A stretch of 64,000 bases of DNA from DAHUYF01 sp035945115 (GTDB taxonomy: Bacteria > Pseudomonadota > Alphaproteobacteria > ATCC43930 > CGMCC-115725): contig DASZAN010000029.1 in NCBI GenBank assembly GCA_035945115.1, positions 1-64,000 on the forward strand. Direction: 5' to 3'. This document shows, piece by piece, positions 34,968 to 43,903 of this stretch; the first letter of the stretch is position 1, and the number at the start of each line of letters is the position of its first letter. The position numbers were made by a program, and so were the translations under genes. The notes beneath the pieces are model-generated. The model was not told where the DNA came from and did not search any database. It worked only from the letters and a program-made list of their open reading frames with translations.

Positions 34968-35257
34968 GCACCCGATGTTAGGCGCGAGCGCGTGTCGGAC
35001 AATCGAGCGAAGGCATTGGTGCTGTGCTCAGCGGGATACCGCTGCGGCGCCGCACCCTATCCCTTTGGCACTCTCACCCCATACCAGCGGCAACGATTAC
35101 GTAACGCGGAAATGCGGTAGGGTCGCCCTCCCCCGGGAAGCACTTACCGCGATCTCTTGATGCTTCTCCAGGTCTCGCCGGGCGCCGCAAACGAGGCTCG
35201 GCCGGCAGCTCATTCTCACGATCGGCCGTCGCTTGCGCGAAAGGGTGCGTTTTATTG
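34968..35257. promoter_or_regulatory. Divergent regulatory gap between receiver and kinase genes
   Basis: A 290-base region without a convincing gene. It holds ATTACGTAACG at about 35096-35106, which weakly resembles a FixJ half-site (TACGTA core), and an inverted pair GCGGTA (35114-35119) / TACCGC (35145-35150). No clear sigma-70 promoter was recognised for either direction. Regulatory function is inferred from position only. Confidence 0.3.
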
Positions 35258-38200
35258 ATGGATTGGGTATCGCACGTCTCGCTCGCCTTCCATTTGCTCA
35301 ACAACGCGGCGTTCCTCGCGGCGGGCACCCTCGGCTATTGCGAATTGCGTCGCCACGTCGAGAAGCGCCTGCCGCGCTCAGCGCAAGCCCTGCTCTATGG
35401 CATCGTCTTCGGTATCCTCGGAATCCTCACATCGCACGCGCCCGCCATCACCGCAGGCGGGTATGGGGGCTCCCTCGCTTTTGCCACGATCATCGTCGCC
35501 ACTCTTCTCTGCGGCGTCGCGTCGGGCGCGGTCGCCACTCTCCTCCTCATCGCCGACAGCGCATTCATCCGTGGAGCCGATCCCGCCCTCTGGTTATCGG
35601 TCTGCACCGCCATTCCCTTCCTCATCGCCGCGGGCTACCGGAGGCTCGTCAGATTTAGCGGGATGGGCCCGCTGCCCACCGACTTCGCGATCGTCGCTCT
35701 CGCCAGCGTCATCGGGGTGTTGGCGCCTATTGCGTGGCGCCTCGGCGCATCGGTCTTCGCGACGATCTTTCTGCCGGCGATCCCCGCCTGGGCCAGCATG
35801 TTCGTCCTGACCACCGTGGCGCTCGGCGCGATTGTCTGGAACGTCGAGCGCAGCCGCGCGCTGGCGCGGATGGTTGCGGAAAACGAACGGCGCTTTCGCG
35901 GTTTCTACAATGAGACGCCGGTCATGCTCACCGCGGTCGATCAGAGCGGCTGCATTGCCGCGGTATCCGACCGCTGGCTCGAGGCCATGGGCTATCGCCG
36001 CGATGAGGTGATCGGCCACAGTCGCTACGAGTTTCTCGCGCCCGCCTCTGCTGCTTACATGCGCGAACGTGTGCTGCCGGCACTGCAGACGGATCGACGC
36101 CTCTCGCAGGTTGCCCTGCAACTCCGACGCAAGGATGGCGCTTTCGTCGAGGTCATCGCGACCCTCATCTTGCGCAGGGACCCCGCGACCGGCGTCGAGG
36201 AGACCTTGACCTTCGCGGAAGATCAGACCGAACGCCGACGGGCCGAAGTGGCGCTCAGAGAGAGCCGGCAGTTGCTCCTGGAGGCGCAGCGACTAGGCCG
36301 GGTCGGTCATATCCTCTCCGATCTCGCCAATGACCGCGTCTATTGGTCGGATTCGCTCTTCGAGCTGCGCAAGACGCCGCGCCGCGACTTCTTCACCTTC
36401 GCAGAGACGCTGGAGTTTCTCGCGCCGGAAGACCGCGACGCTTATATGCGCGTGCGGAACGACGCGGTGGCCGCGCACCGGGATTTCGAGACCGAGATCA
36501 GGGTGCGGCGCGGCGACGGTTCGATCGCCTGGGAGCACAGCTTCGGTCACCCGCGTTACGACCATGCCGGCAATTGCATCGGTGTTCTCGTGGTGCTGCG
36601 CGACATCACCGAGAGCAAGCTCGCCGATGAGGCGTTGCGGCGCAAGGAAGCCGAGCTCAGCGCCATCATGGACAATGCGCCCATGACGATCTTTCTCAAG
36701 GATCGAGAGGGCCGCTACCGGCTGGTGAACCGAAGTTATTGCGAATGGGTCGGACGCAGTCCCGAGGAGGTCTGCGGGCGGACCGCCGCCGACATTTTCC
36801 CGCGCGACATGGCGGCGGCGATGGCAGCGAGGGACAAGGAGGTCCTCGAGCGCGGCGAAGTCGCGGTCGCCGAGGTATCGACGCAGCTCGGCGATCGGAA
36901 ATGCGCCGGTGATCATGCACTGGTGACGAAGTTCCCGGTGCGTGACGCCGCCGACGCGATCGTCGGCCTGGCCGGGTTCACGACCGACATCACCGCGCGC
37001 AAGCGAGCCGAGACCGCGCTTCGCGAGACGCAACGTCAATTGCAAACACTCATGGACAACGCGCCCTTTGCGATCTTTTTGAAGGACCGCGCGGGGCGCT
37101 TCGCGCTGATCAATCGCACTTACACCGATTGGTTCGACGAGCGTCCGGAGGACGTCGTCGGCCGCACTACGGCCGAGCTCTATCCACCGGAGTGGGCGCA
37201 ACAATGGGAGGCGGCCGACCGCGAGCTCATCAAGACCGGACAGATCTTTCGCGAAGAACGGCGCACCTTCAAGACTCGGCCCGGCCTCGACATCGACTAT
37301 GTGCTCACCACGAAATTCCCGATCCGCGACGAGCACGGCGCGACCGTCGGGTTCGCTGGCATCGTCGAGGACATCACCGCGCGCAAGAAAGCCGAAGAGG
37401 CCTTGCGCCACAGCGAGGAGCGTTTCCGCGCGCTCATCGAGCATTCCGCCGACATGGTCACCGTCATCGCCCGCGACGGCCGCATCACTTATCGCAGCCC
37501 TTCCTCGCTCGAGGTGACGGGTCACCCGGCGGAGGACGTGCTCGGCCGTCCGATCTTTGATCTCGTTCACCCCAACGAAGTCGACGCGCTCAGATCGGCC
37601 GTGATGCCCCTGGCGGGTCAGCCATGGGCACGCGCCGCCGGCCGCACGCGCGTTCGCCACCGCGACGGCTCTTGGCGCACGCTCGCCTGGTCCGCGCGCG
37701 ATGCCAGCGACGTGCCGGGGATAGACGGTATCATCATCAATTCCCGTGACGTGACCCAGGCGCTGCAGCTCGAGGAGCAGCTCCGGGAGTCACAGAAAAT
37801 GGAAGCCGTCGGCCAGCTTGCCGGCGGGATCGCGCACGATTTCAACAATCTCCTGGGCGCCATCCTCGGCTTTGCCGGCTTCCTGCTGCAGGACCTGTCG
37901 CAGGAAGCCCCCGAGCACCGCTTCGCCGACCGCATCGTCACCGCCGCCGAGCGCGGCCGGGAAATCGTGCGGCAACTCATGACGTTCTCTCGGCGCGGCA
38001 CGGCGGAGCGTCAGTCCACGGACCTCGCACTCGCTATTCGGGAGACCCGCGACCTGCTGTTGGCGTCCTTGCCGTCTTCGACCCGTCTCTTGTTGAGCGG
38101 TGATGACGACGGTCTCGTCGCCAATGTCAATGCAGCGCAGATCACGCAAGTCTTGCTCAACCTCTGCCTCAACGCCAACGATGCGCTGAGGGGCGAGCCC

Positions 38201-38989
38201 GGCGAGATCGCGATCGAGCTTTCGCGGATCGAGGCGGCGGATGCGGATCCGACGTCGATGTACACGCCGGCCGTCGTGCCGGTGGGCAAGCCGGCACGCA
38301 CGGCGGTCGGCAGGCTGCGCCCGGGATGCGCCTATGCACGCCTCGTCGTCGAGGACACGGGTGTCGGCATGGCGCCCGACGTGTTGACACGCATCTTCGA
38401 TCCTTTCTTCACCACCAAGGCACGCGGGCGCGGCACCGGTCTCGGGCTCTCCGTCGTGCATGGCATCGTGATGGATCATGGCGGCGCGCTCCTGGTCACG
38501 AGCCGCGCCGGCATCGGCTCGACATTCACCGTGTACCTGCCGCTAGCGGAACAGCGCCATGAGTCCACGAGGCGCGAATTGCCGGCCGCGGCGGCGGTGC
38601 GCGGGCGGGAGCGCGTGCTTGTGGTAGACGATGAGGCGACGATGAAAGAGGCATTGAGCATCGGCCTCAAACGGCTTGGGTACGAAACCGTGGGGGTCAA
38701 CAATGCCGAGGAGGCTATCGCGGCCATCATCAAGGATCCGCCGGCTTGGCGCGTCGTCGTGAGCGATGAAGTGATGCCCGGCATGAAAGGACTGGCGCTG
38801 TTCCAGCGGCTCAAGGAGATCCGCCCGTCGTTGCGCTTCATCCTGTGTACGGGCTTCGGCGACGGCACCACCGAGAAGACCGCACTCGCCGTCGGCGTCG
38901 ATGCCTTCTTCGTCAAGCCGGTCTCGCCGGAGGAGATCGCCAGCGCGATCCGCCGGGTGATGGATGCGGTTGGAGCAGCCTCGGTCTAA
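35258..38989 (+). CDS. Hybrid sensor histidine kinase with five PAS domains
   Basis: A 1243-residue membrane kinase. An N-terminal region of about 190 residues with roughly six hydrophobic segments resembles the LytS-type 5TM sensor (ILTSHAPAITAGGYGGSLAF). Five PAS domains follow, at about 208, 335, 465, 595 and 720; the third and fourth look like a tandem duplication (NAPMTIFLKDREGRY versus NAPFAIFLKDRAGRF). The phosphoacceptor is His860 in GGIAHDFNNLL, then an HATPase domain with VEDTGVGM and GTGLGLSVV, and a receiver with Asp1170 (VVSDEVMPG). ATG 35258 is preferred to a TTG one codon earlier. It overlaps the convergent FixJ-type gene by four bases. Confidence 0.93.
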   Translation: MDWVSHVSLAFHLLNNAAFLAAGTLGYCELRRHVEKRLPRSAQALLYGIVFGILGILTSHAPAITAGGYGGSLAFATIIVATLLCGVASGAVATLLLIADSAFIRGADPALWLSVCTAIPFLIAAGYRRLVRFSGMGPLPTDFAIVALASVIGVLAPIAWRLGASVFATIFLPAIPAWASMFVLTTVALGAIVWNVERSRALARMVAENERRFRGFYNETPVMLTAVDQSGCIAAVSDRWLEAMGYRRDEVIGHSRYEFLAPASAAYMRERVLPALQTDRRLSQVALQLRRKDGAFVEVIATLILRRDPATGVEETLTFAEDQTERRRAEVALRESRQLLLEAQRLGRVGHILSDLANDRVYWSDSLFELRKTPRRDFFTFAETLEFLAPEDRDAYMRVRNDAVAAHRDFETEIRVRRGDGSIAWEHSFGHPRYDHAGNCIGVLVVLRDITESKLADEALRRKEAELSAIMDNAPMTIFLKDREGRYRLVNRSYCEWVGRSPEEVCGRTAADIFPRDMAAAMAARDKEVLERGEVAVAEVSTQLGDRKCAGDHALVTKFPVRDAADAIVGLAGFTTDITARKRAETALRETQRQLQTLMDNAPFAIFLKDRAGRFALINRTYTDWFDERPEDVVGRTTAELYPPEWAQQWEAADRELIKTGQIFREERRTFKTRPGLDIDYVLTTKFPIRDEHGATVGFAGIVEDITARKKAEEALRHSEERFRALIEHSADMVTVIARDGRITYRSPSSLEVTGHPAEDVLGRPIFDLVHPNEVDALRSAVMPLAGQPWARAAGRTRVRHRDGSWRTLAWSARDASDVPGIDGIIINSRDVTQALQLEEQLRESQKMEAVGQLAGGIAHDFNNLLGAILGFAGFLLQDLSQEAPEHRFADRIVTAAERGREIVRQLMTFSRRGTAERQSTDLALAIRETRDLLLASLPSSTRLLLSGDDDGLVANVNAAQITQVLLNLCLNANDALRGEPGEIAIELSRIEAADADPTSMYTPAVVPVGKPARTAVGRLRPGCAYARLVVEDTGVGMAPDVLTRIFDPFFTTKARGRGTGLGLSVVHGIVMDHGGALLVTSRAGIGSTFTVYLPLAEQRHESTRRELPAAAAVRGRERVLVVDDEATMKEALSIGLKRLGYETVGVNNAEEAIAAIIKDPPAWRVVVSDEVMPGMKGLALFQRLKEIRPSLRFILCTGFGDGTTEKTALAVGVDAFFVKPVSPEEIASAIRRVMDAVGAASV

Positions 38990-39615
38990 TCCGCGCCGCG
39001 CCCGATGCCGGCGTCGAGCGCCATGCGGACGAGCGCCGAGAGACTGCGCGCTTCCATCTTCTCCATGACGCGCGCGCGGTGGATTTCGACGGTGCGCGGG
39101 CTGATGCCGAGGGCATGCGCGATGACCTTGTTGGGCTGGCCTTGCACCATCGCCTCCAGCACCTCGCGCTCGCGCGGCGTCAGGCTCTTGAGACGCCGCG
39201 CGGTCTCGCTCGCTTCCTCGGCGTGCCGATTGTGCCCGGCGCCGAGCGCGAGCGCGCGGCGCACGCAGTCGAAGAGCTGATCCTCGGCAATCGGCTTTTC
39301 GAGAAAATCGACGGCGCCCGCTTTCATCGCGCGCACCGCGATCGGCACCTCGCCGTGACCGGTCATGACGATGACGGAGACGCCGCTGCGGCGTTGAGCG
39401 AGCTCCGCCTGGAGCGCGAGCCCGTCCATCTCGGGCATGCGCACGTCGACGAGGAGGCAGTCGCCGGCAACGGCGCCGCCGCGCGCGAGGAAGTCTTGCG
39501 CCGAGGCGTAGGTCGCCACATTCTCGAAGCCGGCCGCTTCCAGCAGCACGCGCAGGGAATCGACGATCGATGCGTCGTCATCGACGATGAAGATCCTGTG
39601 CGGCTCGCTCGACAC
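38986..39615 (-). CDS. FixJ-family response regulator
   Basis: A 209-residue regulator: receiver (acidic pocket VDDD, phosphoacceptor Asp57 in LLVDVRMPEMDG, conserved MTGHGEVPIAVRAMKAGAVD typical of FixJ) and a LuxR-type helix-turn-helix (LTPREREVLEAMVQG ... ISPRTVEIHRARVMEKM). FixJ proteins activate fixK-type and nif/respiratory genes under low oxygen after phosphorylation by FixL. No FixL is present; the convergent hybrid kinase is the nearest candidate sensor. GTG start at 39615. Its stop overlaps that of the kinase (CTAA shared). Confidence 0.92.
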   Translation of the reverse strand: MSSEPHRIFIVDDDASIVDSLRVLLEAAGFENVATYASAQDFLARGGAVAGDCLLVDVRMPEMDGLALQAELAQRRSGVSVIVMTGHGEVPIAVRAMKAGAVDFLEKPIAEDQLFDCVRRALALGAGHNRHAEEASETARRLKSLTPREREVLEAMVQGQPNKVIAHALGISPRTVEIHRARVMEKMEARSLSALVRMALDAGIGRGAD

Positions 39616-39625
39616 CAGAGATCAC

Positions 39626-40006
39626 TCAGCCGAGACCGACGTTGTCCGGCGGGCTCGAGGGTGCCGCGGGCTCGGGCGGTGCCTGCCGCGGCAGCAGGCC
39701 GAGCTCTTGGCCTACGCGCTGCAGCCGCTCGAGGGTGGCGAAGAGGCTTGCCACGCCGCTGCCATTGCGCCCCGCGGCAAGGCCGAGCCAGCCGAGGCCG
39801 AGCGCAACCAAAGTGAGCGGCGCCGCCTCGCGGCGGAGCGCTTCGCCGAGCGCCGGCTTTTCGGCGGCGCGGACGAGCCGTCCGGCGCGGACAACGAGAT
39901 GGCGCAGCGCATATTCGCGGTCGAGCCGCGCCAGCGAGCGCGAGAGGCGCTCACGGGTGCGGGCGATCTCGCGGGCAATCTCAGGGGCGCCGGCGGGCGC
40001 GCTCAT
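39626..40006 (-). CDS. DUF3618 domain protein
   Basis: A 126-residue protein with the DUF3618 start EIAREIARTRERLSRSLARL (residues ~9-28), a short helical region, one hydrophobic segment near PLTLVALGLGWLGLAA, and a Pro-rich tail. Members usually accompany DUF1469 and DUF883 envelope-stress genes. Its ATG overlaps the stop of the DUF1469 gene (ATGA), so both are translated together. Likely inner-membrane associated; function unknown. Confidence 0.85.
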   Translation of the reverse strand: MSAPAGAPEIAREIARTRERLSRSLARLDREYALRHLVVRAGRLVRAAEKPALGEALRREAAPLTLVALGLGWLGLAAGRNGSGVASLFATLERLQRVGQELGLLPRQAPPEPAAPSSPPDNVGLG

Positions 40007-40413
40007 CGGAGCTCGTCCCCCAACCATTCGCCGGTCTCGCGCAGCGAGCGCCAGGTCTCGCGCGGCACCAGGCTCGCGCGCGCGATAACGCGGCGGCCAT
40101 AGAGGATGAGGGCGCCGCCGCTGCCGCAAAAGACCACGCCCACCAGGGCCGAGGCGAGCCAGAACGGCATGATCGTCCCAAGCAAGGCCACCAGCGCCGC
40201 CACCAGGGCAAGGCCGCCGATGAGGGCCACGGCGATGCCCGCAGCAATGACCAGCGCCCCGGTTCCGAGTCGGGCGGCGTTGGCGCCGAGCTCGGCGCGG
40301 AAGAGCGCCAATTCCTGCAGCAACAGCATCTCCGCATCGCGGAAGAGCTGGCCCAGGAGGGTCGCCAGCGTCGCGTCCTGCGGCGCATGCTCGCCCCGGT
40401 CCTCGCTCGTCAT
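40003..40413 (-). CDS. DUF1469 / phage holin superfamily III-like membrane protein
   Basis: A 136-residue protein: an N-terminal amphipathic part (QLFRDAEMLLLQELALFRAEL), then two hydrophobic helices (about residues 53-80 and 84-108). This is the pattern of the 'putative actinobacterial holin-X / DUF1469' family, small envelope proteins of unknown role rather than true holins. ATG at 40413. First gene of a two-gene unit with DUF3618. Confidence 0.85.
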   Translation of the reverse strand: MTSEDRGEHAPQDATLATLLGQLFRDAEMLLLQELALFRAELGANAARLGTGALVIAAGIAVALIGGLALVAALVALLGTIMPFWLASALVGVVFCGSGGALILYGRRVIARASLVPRETWRSLRETGEWLGDELR

Positions 40414-40621
40414 CAAGCGCCTCCTTGCCCCGGATGAAACTATATCACGGCGCGCCGGCGAAGGCGCCAACCTGCGCAAGCCGGCGGCAGCATGAAATTT
40501 ATGTGTGCTTTTGTCACCGTCCGCCCTCTCCGGAGATGCGGCAAGCCATCGCGTCCTGGAATGGCATCTATCTTTTTTGCTCGTTTGCTCCCCGACGCAC
40601 CGCTTCCTAGCTTCCTCTGGC

Positions 40622-41830
40622 ATGGCACAAGAAGAGATCTCGCCGACGCGGCGCGCTGCCATCGATCCCGGCTTCTGGCGCCCGAGCCTTGCCGGCATGT
40701 CCGCCGTCCTCGTCGGCATCGGCTTGGCGCGCTTTGCTTATACGCCGCTCATTCCCGCTTTGATCGCGGCCCATTGGTTCAGCCCGTCGGATGCGGTCTA
40801 TCTCGGCGCCGCCAATTTGGGCGGCTATTTCCTGGGCGCGGTCCTGGGTCGGCCGCTGGCGCGGGTGCCGCGTCGGCCCATCCTCCGCGTCATGATGCTG
40901 GCGGCGAGCGCGAGCTTCTTCGCCGGCGCCTGGCCGCAATCCTTTCTCTGGTATTTCTTCTGGCGCGTCGTCGCGGGCGTGAGCGGGGGCGCGCTCATGG
41001 TGCTGGCGGCGCCGAGCGTGCTGCCGACCGTGCCGCCGGCGCGGCGCGGGCTTGCGGGCGGCGTCATCTTTACCGGGGTCGGGCTCGGCATCGCCGCCTC
41101 GGGGACGCTCCTGCCGCTGCTGCTGCGGCTCGGCCTTGCCGAGACCTGGTGCGCGCTGGGCGTGCTCGCGGCGCTGCTCACCGCGCTCACCTGGAACGTC
41201 TGGCCGGCGCAGGTCGCGGCGGCGCCGCTCGTCATCAGGGTGGCGCTGCTGCCGCGCGATCCGCGGGTGCGGGCGCTTGCCGTCGAATACGCGCTCAACG
41301 CCGTGGGCTTCGTGCCCCATATGGTGTTTCTCGTCGATTTCATCGCGCGCGGCCTCGGCCGCGGCCTTGCGGAAGCTTCGGCTTATTGGGTGTTGTTTGG
41401 CGTGGGGGCGATGCTGGGACCGATCACTGCCGGCCATCTCGCCGACCACATCGGCTTCAAATGGGCGCTCTGGCTTGCCTATGTGCTCGAAGGCGCGGCC
41501 GTAGCGCTGTTGGCGTTCTCGAGTGCCCCGGCGGCCCTCGTCGTCTCAAGCCTCGTCGCCGGCGCCTTCGTGCCCGGCATCGTCTCGCTGGTGCTGGGCC
41601 GGATCGGCGAGCTGATGCCGGGCGACGCCTTCGGCCAGGCCTTCGCCTGGAGCGCCACCACCACCGCCTTTGCCATGGGCCAGGCGGTGGCGGCCTATGG
41701 CTACTCCTTCCTCTTCGCCGCGGGGAGCGGCTATCGCCTGCTCTTCGCCATCGGCGCCGCGGCGCTCGCCGCGGCGCTTCTCATCGATCTCGCCGCCGGT
41801 CGCGCGCGGCTGCGACAAGCGCGGGCCTGA
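40622..41830 (+). CDS. YbfB/YjiJ family MFS transporter
   Basis: A 402-residue major facilitator with about twelve hydrophobic segments. The first helix block LVGIGLARFAYTPLIPALI is diagnostic of the YbfB/YjiJ (MFS_4) group, whose substrates are unknown. ATG at 40622 (MAQEEISP) is taken as start. Its 3' end overlaps the convergent flavin-dependent enzyme gene by 50 bases. Confidence 0.88.
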   Translation: MAQEEISPTRRAAIDPGFWRPSLAGMSAVLVGIGLARFAYTPLIPALIAAHWFSPSDAVYLGAANLGGYFLGAVLGRPLARVPRRPILRVMMLAASASFFAGAWPQSFLWYFFWRVVAGVSGGALMVLAAPSVLPTVPPARRGLAGGVIFTGVGLGIAASGTLLPLLLRLGLAETWCALGVLAALLTALTWNVWPAQVAAAPLVIRVALLPRDPRVRALAVEYALNAVGFVPHMVFLVDFIARGLGRGLAEASAYWVLFGVGAMLGPITAGHLADHIGFKWALWLAYVLEGAAVALLAFSSAPAALVVSSLVAGAFVPGIVSLVLGRIGELMPGDAFGQAFAWSATTTAFAMGQAVAAYGYSFLFAAGSGYRLLFAIGAAALAAALLIDLAAGRARLRQARA

Positions 41831-42821
41831 CCTCGCGGGCGAACAGCTCCAGCGAGCGCAGCGATTCCTGAAGCGCCATGTCGCCGAAGGCGAAGCGGCA
41901 GACGAGGTAGTTGACGCGCGCTTCCGCGAGCTGCCCTAGCAGTGCGTCGCGAACCGTGGCGGGCGTGCCGGCAACGCCGAAACCGGATTTCTGGGCGTCG
42001 TCGAAGTTGTCGGGATAGAAGGCGTTGATGGGACGGCCGCCATGCTTGTCCCAGAGCAGGATGAAGCTCTCATACCAGCGCCGGTGCGCGCGCCGCGCCG
42101 TCTCGAGCGCCTCGGCCTCGCTCTCGGCGATGACAATGCTGCGCGTCATCCCCATGAAGGGAAGGGTTTCCGCAGCGTGGCCTGCCGCCGCCCAGTCGGC
42201 GCGATAGCGGTCGGTCACCTGTCGCACCAGCGGCGGCGGGCCGTTGCAGACGATGTTGACCTTGTTGGCGACCACCCAGGGAAGGCCGTCGGGACGGGCG
42301 AGCCCATACCAGAGCGGCGGATGCGGGTGCTGCACCGGTGCCATCTCCATCGGCACGTCGTGAAACTTGAAGAACTCGCCCGCGAAATTGAGCGTCTTGG
42401 TGGTGAGCCCCTCAAGGATGACGGCGAGCGCCTCGACATAGATCGCCTGCGCCTTGGCGGGATCGACGCCGTAATAGCCCACCTCGTAGGGCGAGATGCC
42501 GCGGCCGACGCCGAGCTCGAGGCGACCGCCGCTCATCTGATCGAGCATGCAGATCTCCTCGACGACGCGCAGCGGGTGGTGGAGCGAGAGCGTGTAGACG
42601 AGCGGACCGAAGCGGAGCCGCTTCGTGCGCTGCGCCACGGCGGCGAGGAAGACGCTGGGCGAGGGTGCCATGCCGAGCGGCGTCGCATGATGCTCGGCGA
42701 GATGATATGTGCGGATGCCGAGCCGGTCGTAGGCTTCGATGAGGTTGAGGCGCTCTTCATAGAGTGCGCCCAGGGAAGCGCGGCCGCCGCGATCGACATG
42801 ATCGAAGACACCGAACTCCAT
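41781..42821 (-). CDS. LLM-class flavin-dependent oxidoreductase
   Basis: A 346-residue luciferase-like monooxygenase. MEFGVFDHVDRG at the start, TYHLAEHHATPLGMAPSPSV, and the GRLELGVGRGISPYEVGYYG segment are classic bacterial-luciferase family blocks; it would use reduced FMN supplied by a reductase. The ATG at 42821 is chosen on family fit. It reads into the 3' end of the MFS gene on the other strand by 50 bases. Substrate unknown; divergent from an alpha/beta hydrolase gene. Confidence 0.88.
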   Translation of the reverse strand: MEFGVFDHVDRGGRASLGALYEERLNLIEAYDRLGIRTYHLAEHHATPLGMAPSPSVFLAAVAQRTKRLRFGPLVYTLSLHHPLRVVEEICMLDQMSGGRLELGVGRGISPYEVGYYGVDPAKAQAIYVEALAVILEGLTTKTLNFAGEFFKFHDVPMEMAPVQHPHPPLWYGLARPDGLPWVVANKVNIVCNGPPPLVRQVTDRYRADWAAAGHAAETLPFMGMTRSIVIAESEAEALETARRAHRRWYESFILLWDKHGGRPINAFYPDNFDDAQKSGFGVAGTPATVRDALLGQLAEARVNYLVCRFAFGDMALQESLRSLELFAREVRPALVAAARDRRRDR

Positions 42822-42967
42822 CGCCTCCACCTCTCTCCTCGCGCCGCCCCGAGCGGCGGCGGACGAGCCTAGCACCGATATCGGGCGGGCTCATCCTCTG
42901 GTGGGATACCCGCCCCTAGGGCGATGCGCTATGGTCGCGACACAAGGTTCAGGGAGGGCCATAAGCC

Positions 42968-43765
42968 ATGCTGCTCAATCTCGCGGGGCGCCGTATTTAC
43001 TACGACTTGACGGGCGCCGAGACCGGCCCCGTCGTGTGCTTCACCCATTCGCTCTCCTCCGACAGCGGCATGTGGGCGGAGCAGCTGCCGCCGCTGCTCG
43101 CGGCCGGCTGGCGCGTGCTGCGCCTCGACATGCGCGGCCACGGTGGCAGCGATCCCGTGGCGGGCGACTACACGATGCAGCAGCTGGCCGACGACGTCGC
43201 CTTCGCGCTCGAGGCGCTGGGATTGAGAGAGGTGCACTATATCGGCCTTTCCATCGGGGGCATGGTGGGACAGACCTTCGCGCTCTCTTACGGCGCCAAG
43301 CTCAAATCGGCGATGTTCTGCGATACCTCGCCGCAGACGCCGCCGGCCGCCAAGGAGATGTGGGCGCCCCGCATCGACGCGGTGACGAAAGCGAATTCGG
43401 TGGCGCCCTTGGCCGACGCCACGATGGAGCGCTGGTTCACCAGCAAGTTCAAAGGTCGCAATCCCCAGCGCTGGCAGCAGATCCACGCAACCATCGCCGG
43501 CACCACGCCCGCGGGCTTCTTGGGCTGCGCCGCGGCGATCCTCAACTTGGACAACATCGCGAAGCTGCCCTCGATTAAGGTGCCGACTTTGGTAGTGTGC
43601 GGCGATGACGATCCCGGCACGCCGCCCGCCGGCAACAAGCGCATCGCCGAACTCATCCCCGGCGGTCGCTACGAGGAGATCGCCGACGCCCGCCACTTCC
43701 CCAATGTCGAGCATCCCGAGGTCTTCAACGACATCATGATGCGCTGGCTCACCCGGCAGCGCTGA
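42968..43765 (+). CDS. Alpha/beta hydrolase (3-oxoadipate enol-lactonase-like)
   Basis: A 265-residue alpha/beta hydrolase. Nucleophile Ser95 is in IGLSIGGMV, the acid is in VVCGDDDPGTP and the histidine in ARHFPNVEHP, as in PcaD enol-lactonases. GGGAGGGCC lies upstream of the ATG at 42968. Other pca genes are not adjacent, so the lactonase name is by similarity only. Confidence 0.85.
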   Translation: MLLNLAGRRIYYDLTGAETGPVVCFTHSLSSDSGMWAEQLPPLLAAGWRVLRLDMRGHGGSDPVAGDYTMQQLADDVAFALEALGLREVHYIGLSIGGMVGQTFALSYGAKLKSAMFCDTSPQTPPAAKEMWAPRIDAVTKANSVAPLADATMERWFTSKFKGRNPQRWQQIHATIAGTTPAGFLGCAAAILNLDNIAKLPSIKVPTLVVCGDDDPGTPPAGNKRIAELIPGGRYEEIADARHFPNVEHPEVFNDIMMRWLTRQR

Positions 43766-43777
43766 GGCGCGGGTGTC

Positions 43778-43900
43778 ATGGATGCGGCATTGGGCGTGAT
43801 CCTTTTCATCCTCGGCAGCGGTCTCGTCGGGCTTTGCCTCTTCGCCATCCCCGGCCCCGTCGGCGAGGGCTCGCCGCCGCCGAGCCACGGCCATCACTGA
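43778..43900 (+). CDS. Possible small membrane protein (40 aa)
   Basis: A 40-codon frame 12 bases after the hydrolase stop: MDAALGVILFILGSGLVGLC then LFAIPGPVG and a Pro/His tail. It encodes a single transmembrane helix, and ends three bases before the convergent fau stop. The ribosome site is weak (GAGG about 10 bases upstream), and 40 codons can occur by chance, so existence is uncertain. Confidence 0.35.
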   Translation: MDAALGVILFILGSGLVGLCLFAIPGPVGEGSPPPSHGHH

Positions 43901-43903
43901 GGC

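Noticed and set aside
35258..38989. Hybrid kinase as FixL
   Set aside because: It has five PAS domains, a multi-helix sensor and its own receiver, and I could not identify the haem-binding PAS signature of FixL.
40003..40413. Phage holin, hinting at a prophage
   Set aside because: The holin name of this family is historical; it is paired with DUF3618 as in housekeeping envelope loci, and no phage genes are near.
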